From contig OZ025206.1 in the NCBI GenBank assembly GCA_964019055.1, positions 25,409,906 through 25,473,905 of the forward strand: DNA of 64,000 nt, written 5' to 3'. Positions 40,501 through 52,144 of the stretch are shown here, piece after piece. The stretch is from Anthopleura xanthogrammica (lineage: Eukaryota; Cnidaria; Anthozoa; Actiniaria; Actiniidae). The notes beneath the pieces were generated by a model, which worked only from the letters and a program-made list of their open reading frames with translations, was not told the DNA's origin and did no database searches. Within the stretch, counting starts at the first letter, position 1. Every line of letters begins with the position of its first letter. The position numbers and the translations under genes were made by a program.

Positions 40501-43500
40501 GCAGCCGTTAGAGTGGGAGGGATTTTGAGACCGACACTAAGAACGGTTGCAAAGGAGACTAGGAAACTTTACACCAAAGCTAAAAATGTCAATTAAACAC
40601 GTTGTGGAAGATCATTGTTGATCTAAAAGATATAGTCAAAGATTTAATGCGTTATCTAGACAGCAATATTGACAGACAAAAGATCCATCGTCTGGCGTGG
40701 CAATGATTTGGGAGTTCAAATATTGAAATTTAACAAGTCAGCATATTCCAGCTTTCCAGGAAACTAAGCGGACACATTTTCCACTGGTCTATCCTCAGTA
40801 AATAAATAAAATACACGACATGTGCTGAAATACAGCAAATCAAAGAAAAAAATCGCATTTGACTTCCATTCAATAGACCCTTTTAGTTTGGACGTAATAT
40901 TTTCCCATTTCAGACCATGTGTCATTCTCTTGAGAATAAGATTCTTTGTTTGAGTTGTATCCATATTCATGTGTCTTCTCATGCACAACCGTTAAACAAA
41001 GAAATTATACTCTAGGGAATGACACGTGGTCTGAAATGGGGAAACATAATGCCCAGCTAAAAAGGAGCTGGAAGCCATTGAAATGTTCGCAGTATTTTGA
41101 TTGGCAGCAGATTCTTTTTATATATTTTTATTTATTTTACAACTTTATTGGGCAATAGCTGTTAATACATGAAAATAGTTTAAAGGAAAAGTAGATAAAT
41201 AAAACTACCCAATAGGAAAAGCGCGAACGGGACTCTAAGTCCCATGCTAGGCACTTCCCTTGAGGACAGACATATAAATAAATGATAATATATATATTAA
41301 ATGAGTAAATGTGTTCTTATATGATTTTAATTCAAATTTGTAGGGGTTAATTTTGAGCATTCCTAGGGTTATAGAAAGCCTGCACTAGATGTAGGAAAAA
41401 TCGTAAAAGTGAGATAATATTTGAGCCAAAACTTCAAAAATTCGAGAATTTTTTTGAGTATTTTTGTGTCTATTTCATTTTGTTGCCGTTTTAAGTATCG
41501 TACAGTATGTTGCCCAGTTTCGTGACACTTCAGGTTGTGAATACTATATCTTCTCTACGGAAAAAGATAATTCTATAAAATTTTGTCACATAAAGACAAA
41601 TTTATCAGGTAACATTATGATGTAGATATTTTCTTCGAATCTTTTAATTTGATAAAATAAAAGGAATATTTCGACGGCCACTTAAGTGCCCAGTTTCGTG
41701 ACAGCTGGGCCAGTTTAGTGACACGTTGTAAAAATGCATTGTTTTCAAAGTAACTCACAACAAAATTCGATAAAACAAATCAAAAACATATTTTCTTACC
41801 TTTAACTTTATTTTGTTGTGAAATTTGAAGTACTAATCTTAAGTTGTTTCTTTGAGAATAAGCAAATTAGCCTAGTTTTCGAGCGCAGGGCAATTCACTG
41901 CGCAGTGAAAATCAAAGATTTTCGTCGAGACAACTCCACTCACCTGACAAAAATGGCTTCTCCTTGACAAACACGTTCTTTAAAAAGATCGCCAAAACAT
42001 GCATTCCGAAGTTGAATGTTCGGCTTTCTTTCGGTTCTCTTCGTTTTCCGAAATATTAAATAGCCGTCGCTAAAAACGAGTTTAATTTGTAAGTGTCACG
42101 AAACTGGTACTGTCACGAAACTGGTCACGAAACTGGGCAACACACTGTAGGTTTCAATTGAAACCTTTGTTTATTCAAATTTCAACTCATCTTGAAAGTA
42201 GATATGAAAAAAAAGTCATTTCATAATTAACATCACTCAAAGTTGTCTACAACTATTGTCCATGGCTAAGATATGAAGTATTTGAGTTTGACTTGTCTGG
42301 ACAGATAATAATCACCATTCTCTCGTTATTTTTTTTTTCTTTTTTGAGTGCAATATGAATAAGAATCATAATAGACCCAACGACAAACAAAATAAACCCT
42401 AACTTTTCAAGCTCTATACAAAAAGAGATCATGTGTCATGGAAGAGAACAAATTCTAGTTTATAAACTGCATATTATTAAGTAAAAAAGTCTCAATTTTA
42501 CCACAGTTCTGATTTTGTAAGCTTAACTTATTGAGATGATGGGGAAAATGGCGGGGTTTTTTTTTGTTTTTGTTTGCCGGGAGAAGCATTGGATGATTCC
42601 GCGCCTACAGGGTCATATCATAATAACGTATGGGCCGAAACTTCTGGCTTTATCGATATATGTATTCAGCACTTACTGTCTCTTGAACGATTCACATCGC
42701 TAAGCAACGAAATGCGTATTTAGAAACTTTTTCTGGCTCACCCGCCCGGCTCGGACAAATTCATACGAGTTATTTATCAATTAAAAATAATATTTCAAAA
42801 TATCTATTTTATTACTTACCAGAATTGGAATCCAACTAATATAATAAAGAATAATAACGACGGTCATCATCGCTGTCAGACGTCGTACTTCTTTAATTCC
42901 TTTAGTTTTGCCGTTTGTTTTTTCGTATCTTTTATTGGCGCCTCCTTTTGCATTTCCCATGCCCATCGCGAAGGCAAGCTTCGATGCATCAGTGGCGAGT
43001 TTGGCGGCAACCATGACGCTTTGTCTCTTTATGAACTTCCCGCCGGACAATTTGATAGCAACAAAACAAGTTAATACTAAGAATAACAAGGAGAAAGCTA
43101 CGGTTAAGATGATGATAGCATAGTGCATGCCGAGGTCGGAGAGCTGGTACAAGCATTGACCATTCCTGAAGCCTGTGTGGCCGACTCCAATTACGGGTAA
43201 AATGCCAAAAAGTAACGACAAAATCCATGTTAAAGCCACTACCTTGCGAGCTTTTGTTTTGGTGACTTTGGTGTGATATTTAAGGGGGAAGACAAGAAGG
43301 TAGGTTCTTTCTGCTGCTATGAGAGACACGGTACCTGCCGAAGCGAATCGAAGTGTGTTGACAACAACAATGTACAAATCACAAAGAATTCTCGTCCAGG
43401 GTTTTTGGACGAAGTAGTTCATAAAAACGACGATCTGTAGAGGGAAAATCCCGTCGACGAAATCCGCCAATGATAAAGAAAACAAGAGGATGTCTGTGAC

Positions 43501-43698
43501 GATGATCTTCTTGTGATATCTTAATGACAACAACACAAGAAGGTTGCCAAAAACCACGACAATGATCCCTGGTTCAAGAATCAGACCCAAAACCAAGGGA
43601 CTCACAGGCATTTCGTCTGATCCGGGCATCGAGGATGTGGTGTTTTGGATGTAGCTTGTTGTTCGTACATCTGGAGTCCAGTTTGTTGGCACAGACAT
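37564..43698 (-). CDS. Rhodopsin-like (class A) GPCR, three coding exons
   Basis: Model: exon 1 43698-42820 (ATG 43698; donor CTG|GTAAGT), exon 2 39127-38917 (acceptor TTTTTTTAG; donor GACAA|GTAAGT), exon 3 37868-37564 (acceptor TTATTGCAG; stop TGA). Phases match (0, then 1), giving 464 residues. Potential N-glycosylation sites are N6 and N19. TM1 36-58 (GN at 51), TM2 with D79, Cys106 and Cys182 for the TM3-ECL2 disulphide, AER at 129-131 in place of DRY, TM6 with YYISWIPI, and TM7 in exon 2 with NPFLY at 325-329. Exon 3 is a cytoplasmic tail rich in Asn, Ser and Asp (GSYDNAAF). The long form starting at 43731 uses TTG and is rejected. Ligand unknown; distant resemblance to prostanoid/amine-type receptors only. 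The paralogue at 56057 supports the model. Two large introns hold SINEs and MITEs. Confidence 0.88.
38029..38264 (-). mobile_element. tRNA-derived SINE in GPCR intron 2
   Basis: The minus strand starts GGAAGCACGGGTGGCCGTGTAGCGG. The B-box region is reduced (GCCGGGCTCGG). The body has CGAGGGTTTTTCTCCGGG and the tail GTGCTACCCTCGTAAAAAC is shared with 33838-34060. Confidence 0.75.
39424..39687. mobile_element. Partial MITE, CACAGGGAGCCCAATTTAGA family, copy 1
   Basis: Shares TTTTACGGATTTTTTTT, TTCGTATTATA and the right end CTAAATTGGGCTCCCTGTG with 61349-61764. Its left side is replaced by a 60-bp hairpin of TGTGTGGATTTGGGTCAATA (39424-39483), a sequence found once near 61550 inside the other copy. 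It lies in intron 1 of the GPCR. Confidence 0.75.
39690..39935 (-). mobile_element. tRNA-derived SINE in GPCR intron 1
   Basis: Read from 39935 on the minus strand, GGAGCTTGGGTGGTATTC is A-box-like and CGGGTTTGATTCCCCG B-box-like, followed by the body TTCTCCGGGTTCTCCGG. Fragments of the related CTGATCTAAGTCAGGGCACGG block follow at 40010-40120. Confidence 0.75.
40201..40559. mobile_element. 359-bp MITE with TA duplications, Tc1/mariner-like
   Basis: The ends GTCTCCTTTGCAGCCGTTCT and its inverse pair for about 80 bp with few mismatches. TA flanks both sides (40199-40200, 40560-40561). Non-coding; intron 1 of the GPCR. Confidence 0.85.
40895..41050. mobile_element. Short foldback element
   Basis: TTCCCATTTCAGACCATGTG and CACGTGGTCTGAAATGGGGAA-type arms, about 55 bp each with mismatches. 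One arm motif, CACGTGGTCTGAAATGGG, also occurs singly at 45379. Confidence 0.7.
41503..42147. mobile_element. 645-bp TA-flanked MITE with subterminal repeats
   Basis: CAGTATGTTGCCCAGTTTCG at left and CGAAACTGGGCAACACACTG at right are inverted with one mismatch, flanked by TA (41501-41502, 42148-42149), as for Tc1/mariner elements. The motif CCAGTTTCGTGACA or its complement recurs at least six times near both ends, like transposase-binding subterminal repeats. No transposase frame. Confidence 0.85.
42148..42780. other. Rest of GPCR intron 1, nothing recognised
   Basis: AT-rich intron sequence between the TA-flanked MITE and exon 1. No additional element boundary seen. Confidence 0.5.
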
Positions 43699-45749
43699 TT
43701 GTCGTCTTTGAACGAACGTAAATTCTCTCAATTCTTATAACTTTTTTTTTCTCGTGAAGTAGTTAAAGGCCGCCTTTACTTTATCCTTGATATGTTTTCC
43801 GCCTCATTCAGCTTCATTTGTCGTTTAGTTTCCTAGTTAAGTCCATCTATCGAACTCTTCCTTCAATTGACTCGACTATCCATCCACATCGATCAGCCAA
43901 GGCATTGACACAATTTCGTCAGTGCAGTGTTTGAACAAAATTTTGATTTCAATTAGGAAATCAAGTCCAATGTTGAAATAATTCAACTCTTTGAATACCT
44001 TAAATCGTCTCTAAACAACCGTGTGTATCGTTTACACCAAACATTCACTTTCAGCATCAAAAGGTCAGAGAATTTGAAAGGAGTTCACTGCTCTTCTTTG
44101 AGTACCGGTGCCAACAACGTCAATCCAATCTACTGATAGCTCAGGTGTATTCAGTATTAAGAGTATATGAATTAAAATACACTGATTAATATTTCCAATG
44201 ATTGGTATAGATTATTGCTCGTAAGTAAGTGTGAATAAGCTTATATCATTCGAGACTCTTACCAACAATAGGTTTTACCTCCCGAAATGTTTAAACCGCT
44301 TGTACAGTTAACTATCTTGTCAAAAATGACAAGAATAAAATATTGAATAAAACCTAAAAATTGTCTAAGACGTTTAGTTGAATTTTTAAAAGAATTTGCT
44401 AGAATCTACAAGAGTGAAAACAAAACTGTTTTGGAATCTCCATAAAAAATAAAGCTCAAATTCGTAGTAAAAAAACACTAAAAGAATTCTTAAATTTTCA
44501 ATGGAATCCACCGCAAAGCTGCCATCTAAATTCATAACAATCTACCTCTTTGATGCCTCACTGAAAACCAATAAACCTCAAGGATGTTGCCAACACTACA
44601 CTAAAAAGCTTCTTTTGTAATACGAATTCCAGTGTAAAGATTAATTACTTTTGTGGCTTTCAAGAGTTGACAAAGCAAAAAACTCATAAGTGACCTTTGA
44701 TAAATTCTCGATTCTTTGTGGATAGAGATTAAAAAGTATTGATTTTTTTTTTCAGTTTACAAGTTATTTTGCATTAAATATCCAATCCTTTCTATCGAAT
44801 TCCTTATTTGTTTTTGTGCTGTTTAATTCGCTTCTTGGTAAACAAACTCCTTTGACGTTTACAAACAACCAACCTCTCGACCTCGCGTTTCTGTTGACAG
44901 TTTTAATGAAACATGCTAAAAATAAATATAATGTCAAAACATTGTACACTTTTCGGCCTGAAAACTATTTAAAGAATGCACATATTTTGTTCCTTGTCAA
45001 AGAAATACAAATACAATATACTAAAAGAAAATGCAAATTGATGTTATTAGCAGCTGAATATTTCAAGGTAAAATGATGAATGTCTACCGGCATGCATTGC
45101 TCGCTAACAGCAAATCACAAGTGCATGATGGGATGCAAAAAGCCTCGGTTATCTATTCTCGCCTCGGTTTCCAAGAGTTAATTCACTTGAAACGATAGAT
45201 ATTATCTGCCGAAGCTGAAGGCTTATACATTTTGTAAACTGAAAAATAAATTAATCTTCTTCCGAAAAAAAAGCCAACTGTATTTCAATCGGCTCTGTGT
45301 CACCTTGACAATTCCCTCGAAAAATGTTGTTGTGTTAAAATGTTTACACATGAAAGAATCAACTCCCCAAAGTGGCATCACGTGGTCTGAAATGGGCACA
45401 ACAAACAACGAAGGTAAAGAGGTATATTGAACTTCGTGTCGTGCGATTCTTTGTCAGAAATCAAGCTTGTAATCACTCGTTTGATTTCTGACCAAATTGT
45501 ACGCCACTCAGTTCAATTACAATTATATATATTATTAATTATCCCTGCAGTTTTGGTAATAATTATACTAGAGACCAGAAATTGATAGCAACTGATTGGC
45601 GATATGTCAAAGATCACGTGATCTAACTAAGCACGCAAAGCACGATTTCCGTGATCAAAATAGAATCAATCCCATCAACCACCGCATGTTCAATACACTT
45701 GAGTTTTTTAGCAACCATCTCGAAAAAAGCTAAATAGTATATATCATTA
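43699..45749. other. Upstream of the minus-strand GPCR; no exon found
   Basis: AT-rich. No clear 5' UTR intron, TATA box or element boundary apart from a lone CACGTGGTCTGAAATGGG repeat fragment at 45379. Confidence 0.4.
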
Positions 45750-46008
45750 GTCTGCTGCAGCAATGTATTCTGGGACTGTTAACTCAATCAAATAACATCA
45801 AACAAAAACAAAAAACAAAAAAAACAACAACTGACCATTGCCATTGCCGGGTTTTTCGGCCCGACTCCACGCCCGGGGGATAGCATTACCCGTCCGCAAA
45901 TGTCCGGATTCGCCCCAGTCCCTCACGATATGAAATTAGGCAATGACATCTTTTGTTTGGTGTTATTTGATTGAGTTAACAGTCCCAGAATGCGCTGCTG
46001 AGGCAGAC
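45750..46008. mobile_element. 259-bp TA-flanked MITE
   Basis: GTCTGC... and ...GCAGAC ends continue as inverted GGGACTGTTAACTCAATCAA arms with two small mismatched patches. TA flanks at 45748-45749 and 46009-46010. Tc1/mariner-type target site; non-coding. Confidence 0.85.
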
Positions 46009-46196
46009 TAGTGGTGTGGATCACCATTGGCTTGTTTTCATAAACTCTTACGAAAATTGAACATCGATTTCGTTTTCTTTTCATTGATAACCATTATTTC
46101 AGCCCATATTTGAAAGTTTTCTAATTAACAAAACGAGATTGTATGGTGATATTTCGGATGGTCTCCGCTATCCATCATCAGACTTTATTAGCTTAT

Positions 46197-46330
46197 AATG
46201 TATGTAGTTAACAACTAAAGGAATAACACGTTTCTAATAAGTTTCTAATAACTAACAATAATAAGATTCTAATAACTAATAATAATAAGTTTCTAATAAC
46301 TAAAGGAATAATAAGTTTCTAATAAGTCCC
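46197..46330. repeat. Degenerate tandem repeat TTTCTAATAA(CTAA)
   Basis: TTTCTAATAAGT / TTCTAATAACTAA units recur about six times with inserts of AGGAATAA or ACAATAAT. Confidence 0.7.
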
Positions 46331-46599
46331 TTAGCTTGGATGCTATTGTTCAGTTGCGGAGCGTTTTTACGAAATATGCAAATATTTCTAGTGACAGTTT
46401 CTAAAGTAATTGAATGCTAAACAAATGTTTATAAAAAAATATTACTTTAAACAAGGCTGAGGTCGCTTGAGAGGGGTTATATAACTTTGAGTTACGTAAT
46501 CATTTGTAAGCATTGAATATCTAATGGCCTCTAACAATAATAATATGAGTTCAGAGAGTTTTTTTTAATTTTGCTTACCAGTAGTTATCATATATTCAG

Positions 46600-47622
46600 T
46601 TAATGATGTTCTTTGATGACATCCATCATTTCTTCCAGAACACTAACGATGTTTTCACTGAGATAAGTTCCAGATGGAGAACTGTAGCGACTAGCCTTCT
46701 TGGCCATTTGTTTAAACATTGTCCTGCATTCATCACATTTTATTCTTTCATAAATTTTATCAACCTCAAGCCCACCACAATATAGCGTGGAAAATATTTT
46801 GTGTTTTGGACATATGCTTGGAACACCCTTCATTTTAATTGGATTTTGTTCGTGGCTCCATAAATACATCATCCCATCCAATGAACCTAAAAACTCGGGG
46901 AAAATCTTGTTTATGCATTGTTGAAGTCGCTTGACCATTGGTAGGAGTAACGCCTGCATACTTGGCCCGTCCAATTCGGAGAAACCTTCCAGACCCTCCA
47001 ACTCCGTCAAAGTCATCTTCTTTAGTACATCATAACACTGCTGGCGGGCCTGCTCTGCCTCAAAGTCCTGTGCTAACAGCAACATTTCCATGGCATTTTC
47101 GTTTGTCTTTCTTGCTGATGTCAAGAACATTCTGCAGAACTTCATCACCCTTGTCATCTGGTATTCATCTGCAAGCCTGTAGATGTACTCGATATTCTTT
47201 ACTTTCAAGGGGAGAAAAATAAAATTTGCTGCCAAAATATCTCGAAACAACAAAACATTTAGCCTTTAGGAAAAAGGAGGGAGTGTTCACAGTCTAACTA
47301 GTAGGTGGCAGACAATAAACAGGATTCTTAACGTTTAGGGTAAAAAAGACCTACGTGTTATTTCGCCATCAAGCAGAGGATAAATCTGTCGCAGCAAGTC
47401 AACAAACTCGTTAACTTTCTTCCCTGGCAAGGTTAATTCCTTCGCATCTTTTTCTTTGAAGTTGGATGAAAGCATGGCTTTGAACACTGGTGACGCCATT
47501 TTGAGGATGGTGCGGTGAACGTGTAGTTTCTGGTCCTCGACAACAAGGACAAGGTCACTGTCGTCCCAGGGACTTGAAAACTCATGCTCGATCTCCAGAT
47601 CGAGGTCAGTCGTTCCGCTCAT
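46600..47622 (-). CDS. BTB/POZ-domain protein, two exons
   Basis: Model: exon 1 47622-47355 (ATG 47622; donor AACAC|GTAGGT), exon 2 47201-46600 (acceptor CTCCCCTTGAAAG; stop TAA). Both boundaries are phase 1, giving 289 residues. The BTB fold spans residues about 20-105: SDLVLVVEDQKLHVHRTILK, SPVFKAMLSSNFKE, then after the junction KNIEYIYRLADEYQM, the conserved end of BTB and start of the BACK-like helices. The C-terminal half carries Cys pairs (CPKH...CGG...CDEC) that might bind metal. BTB proteins dimerise and often recruit Cullin-3; no MATH, Kelch or zinc-finger array is present here. The upstream in-frame leader begins with TTG and is excluded. The two separate frames otherwise visible are one spliced gene. 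Confidence 0.85.
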
Positions 47623-47921
47623 TTCTAGCGATATTGAATTATTAACATTACTAGTGGATATAGGCAAATAAAAATGCGGAGTTAACTTTTACAGGGAGTA
47701 AGAAAGGAACGAATATGAAAGAATTAGAAGAGAAGGAAAAGAGAAAATCACAAGAAGATCAGTGAAAACGACAAGAAGGATAAGAAGTAGCAGGAACCGT
47801 GGAGAATAGTTTTAGTGGGGGAAATTTTGAGATTGAGGCTCTTGGAAATGCGATTCTGATTGCCGCGATTCTGAGGGGCAATTGCAAAACATTTATTGCA
47901 TTACAGTCATGTCAAACCTTA

Positions 47922-48096
47922 TTTCCGATGGTTTAGAGTGGTATGTCCTCTTATTTACCACGATATGACGTCAAAAGTTGGTCAAAATGTTATGTACTCA
48001 CGAGGCGTAGCCGAGTGGGTACATAACTAATTTTGACCAACTTTTGACGTCATATCGTGGTAAATAAGAGGACATACCACAATAAACTATCGGAAA
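47922..48096. repeat. 175-bp hairpin element with CGAGGCGTAGCCGAG apex
   Basis: The outer TTTCCGATGGTTTA pairs with TAAACTATCGGAAA. Long arms include ATTTACCACGATATGACGTC. The apex is ACTCACGAGGCGTAGCCGAGTGGGT. The parts GTCCTC(A)GTCTTATTTACCACG recur at 48226, suggesting a further fragment. Confidence 0.9.
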
Positions 48097-49654
48097 TTTG
48101 TTTTTTTTACCATAACAAAGTCAAATAAAAGATCCAAAAACGAAGAAAAAGTTTAAAGGAAAAACCTGTTTGAAGCGCGCGCTTGCTCCTTGCGCGAGCG
48201 ATTCGTCATTCATCGGTATATGTCCTCAGTCTTATTTACCACGGCTCTCGACCAATCAGCACGCGAGAAATTTCACAGTTATGGTAAAATACAGATTTGC
48301 ACCGAGTGTCAATGCAAAGCAATAAAAAATTATTATACATATATACATACATAACATACATTAGTTATAGTTAACACTAAGATGCCCCTGCCCGCTGTGA
48401 TTTACTAACTGAAAATACTCTTAACGAATGTGAATTTTATTAAGCTTAAACCATACATACAAATGCAACTTTCTGCGGAGTTGAAAGCTACAATTTTCAC
48501 GGTGACAAAAGGCGTTGCGTTACTACGCGTGTTACGGTACTCCTCATTTTGACCTTCTGACGGTCTGACTACAGCAATCCAAAAGAAATGAACTACTTAT
48601 TCCCTTCTACGAACAAATTAGCGAATTTTCCATACAAATATATATAGTATAGAAATGTTGTTCAACCTGTCTTCATTATCTAAATCACTGATATTCAGTA
48701 CTGGAGCAAATATCTTTAATACCGGGGTTAAAAATGCCTTGATAACAAAATACCCCTGGCTGGGTCTGAAACTTTGAATCTACTGAAATATACAAACACT
48801 CTACTGAGCTTAAAGTTTTCTTTAATCTGCAAATATCTTCAAACCTGTTCATAAATACTCGAACGATGTGATCTAATCCCAAGGAAATCCTAAAACGACC
48901 AATGCAAAAGGTCGCAAAAATACTTCACTGCGAACTGAGATGGCGAATACAGACTCGTACCCAGTCGTCACTGACTCTGCTGCTGAATGCGCGCAAAGGC
49001 TTTTGGGAAGACGGGATACACTGCAAACTCACTGAATCCTTCCCATCAAGCACAGCGCGAGTAAGAATAAATAGCGCAAGGTAAGAAGCGACTGGGCACG
49101 AGCCTGTGGCGAATACGTTATTGAATAGATTATTGTGCTTGAGCTGCTTGGGATAAGATCTGACTTGTCAATCTTTGCTTTCGAAGTTGTTATGAGTTTC
49201 GCTTTCCGAACCAATCAAAACCCTGCATTTTATATTGAAGCCACTCAGGTTACAATCCCGGCGGTCTTTCGTGGTCGTAAAAAAAACCTGTGAAATCGAG
49301 ATTTTCCCCGGTATACTTACATACATACGCGGGGACTCCAATATATGTCTCCTCGATCGGGTTTCGGCTTCTGAGCCGAAACCCTGCTGGGGCAATAAAC
49401 TTTATTATCATTCAAATTATTTTTTCCGTCATTTTGATTGGCCGAGAGAGCTGCAAATAACTGCCTAGAAATAACGGTCTGCTCATGCGCATTACGGTGC
49501 AAAGCCATCTTGCTGCAAATAACGGTCTGCTCATGCGCAGTAACGCTGCATTTGACAATGGCTCGCTTCCCTGAAAAAATGAGCTGACTTCTTTGTTATT
49601 GTTTGACTCGTGCGCACTGCCCCTCAAAGATTAGAAAAAAATAATTTGAATGAT

Positions 49655-49688
<34 letters not shown>

Positions 49689-49799
49689 CGAGATTTGTTA
49701 GTGTCTTGCAAGCAATTATTAAGTAAAAATACTCCAAGTGCATTACCATTACTAAACTTACTTGATATATTAACATAACATAATATTTACAAATTACAG
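48097..49799. other. Intergenic; small inverted and direct repeats only
   Basis: A direct repeat of CTGCAAATAACGGTCTGCTC-type sequence lies at 49451 and 49512. A hairpin GGGTTTCGGCTTCTGAGCCGAAACCC-type stem lies at 49358-49384. ACTCGTACCCAGTCG (48953) is inverted at 49089. No exon can be supported. Confidence 0.4.
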
Positions 49800-50142
49800 G
49801 CTCTAAAATTTATTCATCAATGGCACAAAAAGCAGTTGCCAGATATATTTGAAAGCTATTTCAAATATGCTAAAGAGGTTGTTTACCAATATTGGTAGAC
49901 AATCAATTGCTGCAATGGCAGCAGATTTATGGAAAGAACTGCCACTACCTTTAAAACAAATTAATGCTCATCAGTCTTTTGCTAAGAAACTCAAAATATT
50001 TTTGTTAGAACTCCAAAATTCCTCGAAAGAAATTGAAATCCCTTGGTACAATAACTTAATCAAATATTTCTCAACTCTTCTAATCTTATTTAAAATTCGA
50101 GGTCTAATACTTTCTTCCTTCGTTCTTTATTATGTAAATTGA
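49800..50142 (+). pseudogene. C-terminal fragment of a non-LTR retrotransposon RT
   Basis: One frame reads ALKFIHQWHKKQLPDIFESY at 49802-49880. Another reads FTNIGRQSIAAMAADLWKEL and then FAKKLKIFLLE to about 50030. Both are the conserved tail of cnidarian LINE reverse transcriptases (LWxxLP...SFxxxLKxFLL). The part between them is deleted and the frame is shifted. A fossil fragment, not a gene. Confidence 0.6.
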
Positions 50143-50369
50143 TATATTTATTGTTGTGTGTACTAGCTCATCAAAATGTAACTCATAATGTTAGTATCTA
50201 ACTAGAAAACCTAACGGTTCATTTAGATACTAAACATTTCAAAATTATAACTATATTTTTGCTAAATAAAAAACCTTCAAAATACTTGTACTAAAAAAAA
50301 TACAGCAAAATATATAAATCTGTAAATGTATATATTAATAGAAACGTGAAATAAAAAGTAATGTTTTCT

Positions 50370-50400
50370 ATTGTATTGTATTGTATTGTATTGTATTGTA
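50370..50400. repeat. (ATTGT)n microsatellite
   Basis: About six tandem ATTGT units. Confidence 0.95.
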
Positions 50401-50567
50401 TGTGTGTATGATAAACTTTCATTGCTTTGAGACTCGTGGCAAATCTGTATGATGAGGTTGATCGACTAGAACCGTGAAATGGTATATTGAGGTAAACGTT
50501 GGACGATAAATAAGGGTAAGAATTATAGTGCAAAAAACCCTATTTAGGACTTAACAAAGATTTTATT

Positions 50568-50748
50568 TTAGTAGATAATATTCTGTGATGTACCACCTAA
50601 GTCACGCTTGAAAGGCGGCGAGGGTTGGGCGGTGGGTAACGATGTACTTAATGTACCACTTTGCGTATAGGTAGGAAATCCAGTGGACCACGAGGCACCT
50701 TCTCCGCCTGACTTTGTTGTTCGGTTGCATCGTTGGTTAGTTTGCTGC
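50568..50748 (-). CDS. Candidate terminal exon of an unknown minus-strand gene
   Basis: A good acceptor, CCCTTTTACGTTACAG, ends at 50749. The frame then reads QQTNQRCNRTTKSGGEGASW, a Ser/Thr/Pro-rich part and PPFKRDLGGTSQNIIY before TAA at 50570, followed by AATAAAA-type sequence. The composition looks like a disordered C-terminal tail. No partner exon was identified, so this is weak. A 140-codon frame extending upstream to 50990 may be read-through into intron. Confidence 0.3.
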
Positions 50749-51393
50749 CTGTAACGTAAAAGGGATAAGGTACACACCAGTCGACTTTCATCGCTCTCTG
50801 CAGCTGAATTTTTAACAGAAACTCCGGTACCGACGTTAAAGAAATAGACCCCTTGCAGCACGTCGGAATGTAACTCAATTTGGAGGACAAAACGACAGTT
50901 TCCAATACGTATTCTCAGGAGATTGAAATTCTTTTGTTTGGTCCTCCAAATTGACCCCGACAATACGATACATACAATATAAAACAACACTATAATAGGT
51001 ATGTGTGCAGGTATGTGTTCCTACATTGGGGAAACAATGTGGCAAAGACAAAATATCCTCGCTACTTCGACACAGCGTAGAATTGGGCCACGATAAGATA
51101 AAACTTGAAAATACTGTAATCCTAGCGTCCAACTTTAGAAATTAGAAACAACGAAAAATAGCCGAAGCGCTTTTTATAAAAGAACACAAACCAAGCTTGA
51201 AAGAACAAGGACAGTCAATTCCCTTGAGTTTAATGAACAAATCTTAATTCAGAATGTCTTAGTTTAATCTATTCATTTGCAGTTGATGGCCTTTGGATAA
51301 AGGCCGAAATATACAAATTACAAAATGACAACTAGTCTTCTCGTAATTTTATCTATTAATATGTATATTGTTTTCCACTTAGACATGAATTAA

Positions 51394-52144
51394 GGAGGCT
51401 CCCTAGAGTTTACTCTTCCTCCATCGACGTCCAGAGGCAAAGCACCAAGAGTCACAAAAACTACTCGCATTTGGTCCAGAATTATCAATCATTTCAAACC
51501 AGTAGCAACAGAAGCAGCAGCAAATAAAGGTCCGTGAAATCTACCCTTGATTTTTATACGACTTTGACAAACTTGCACGTTCAAAACAGTTCATTTATTC
51601 AGAATGCAATGAGCATGCTTGCGCATGCGCAACTACTAAACTTGAAGAATTTTTATTTTGCGTACGTTAATTTTCAAAATGAAATTAACTTAAAATTACA
51701 CGGTGAAATGTTCTCAAACGTATACAGTTTTTTCACAATGTTGTAAAAAGGCAACTGACAAAATGCTACTGAAATCCTGACATCAGATTTTTTTTAAATC
51801 CAGGAAAATCGAAATTTCTCAATATCTCACGTTCTGATGTCAAGATTTTTTTAAGCCGCAGTTATATTATAAAAAACCCAACGGGGTTTTATATTATGTA
51901 TTTAGAAGAATATTGACCGTGGAAAATTCGAGTTATTATTTTTTTAATGTTAAAAATAGGCCTTTTTATGACAGATGCAGCGTTGCTATGGTAACATTGT
52001 ACGTGATCATTACTACCACAAACAAATCCTAAACTCATAATCTTTAATATGGTTGGTCTATCAGGCATCGATATGCAGATATGCTTTTGCTATAAAAGGA
52101 TTTCTCTTATAGTTCTAAATACCTGTAAACTCTAGGGAGCCTCC
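51394..52144. mobile_element. 751-bp TIR element flanked by TTAA
   Basis: Perfect 20-bp inverted termini GGAGGCTCCCTAGAGTTTAC, each flanked by TTAA (51390-51393 and 52145-52148). TTAA duplication is the hallmark of piggyBac-type insertion. No transposase, so non-autonomous. A short frame near 51410-51530 has no recognisable domain. Confidence 0.8.

Noticed and set aside
43699..43731. N-terminal extension of the minus-strand GPCR
   Set aside because: It begins with TTG; the ATG at 43698 has a purine at -3 and fits the paralogue.
47623..47667. N-terminal extension of the BTB protein
   Set aside because: It starts with TTG; the ATG at 47622 is a normal start just before the conserved part.
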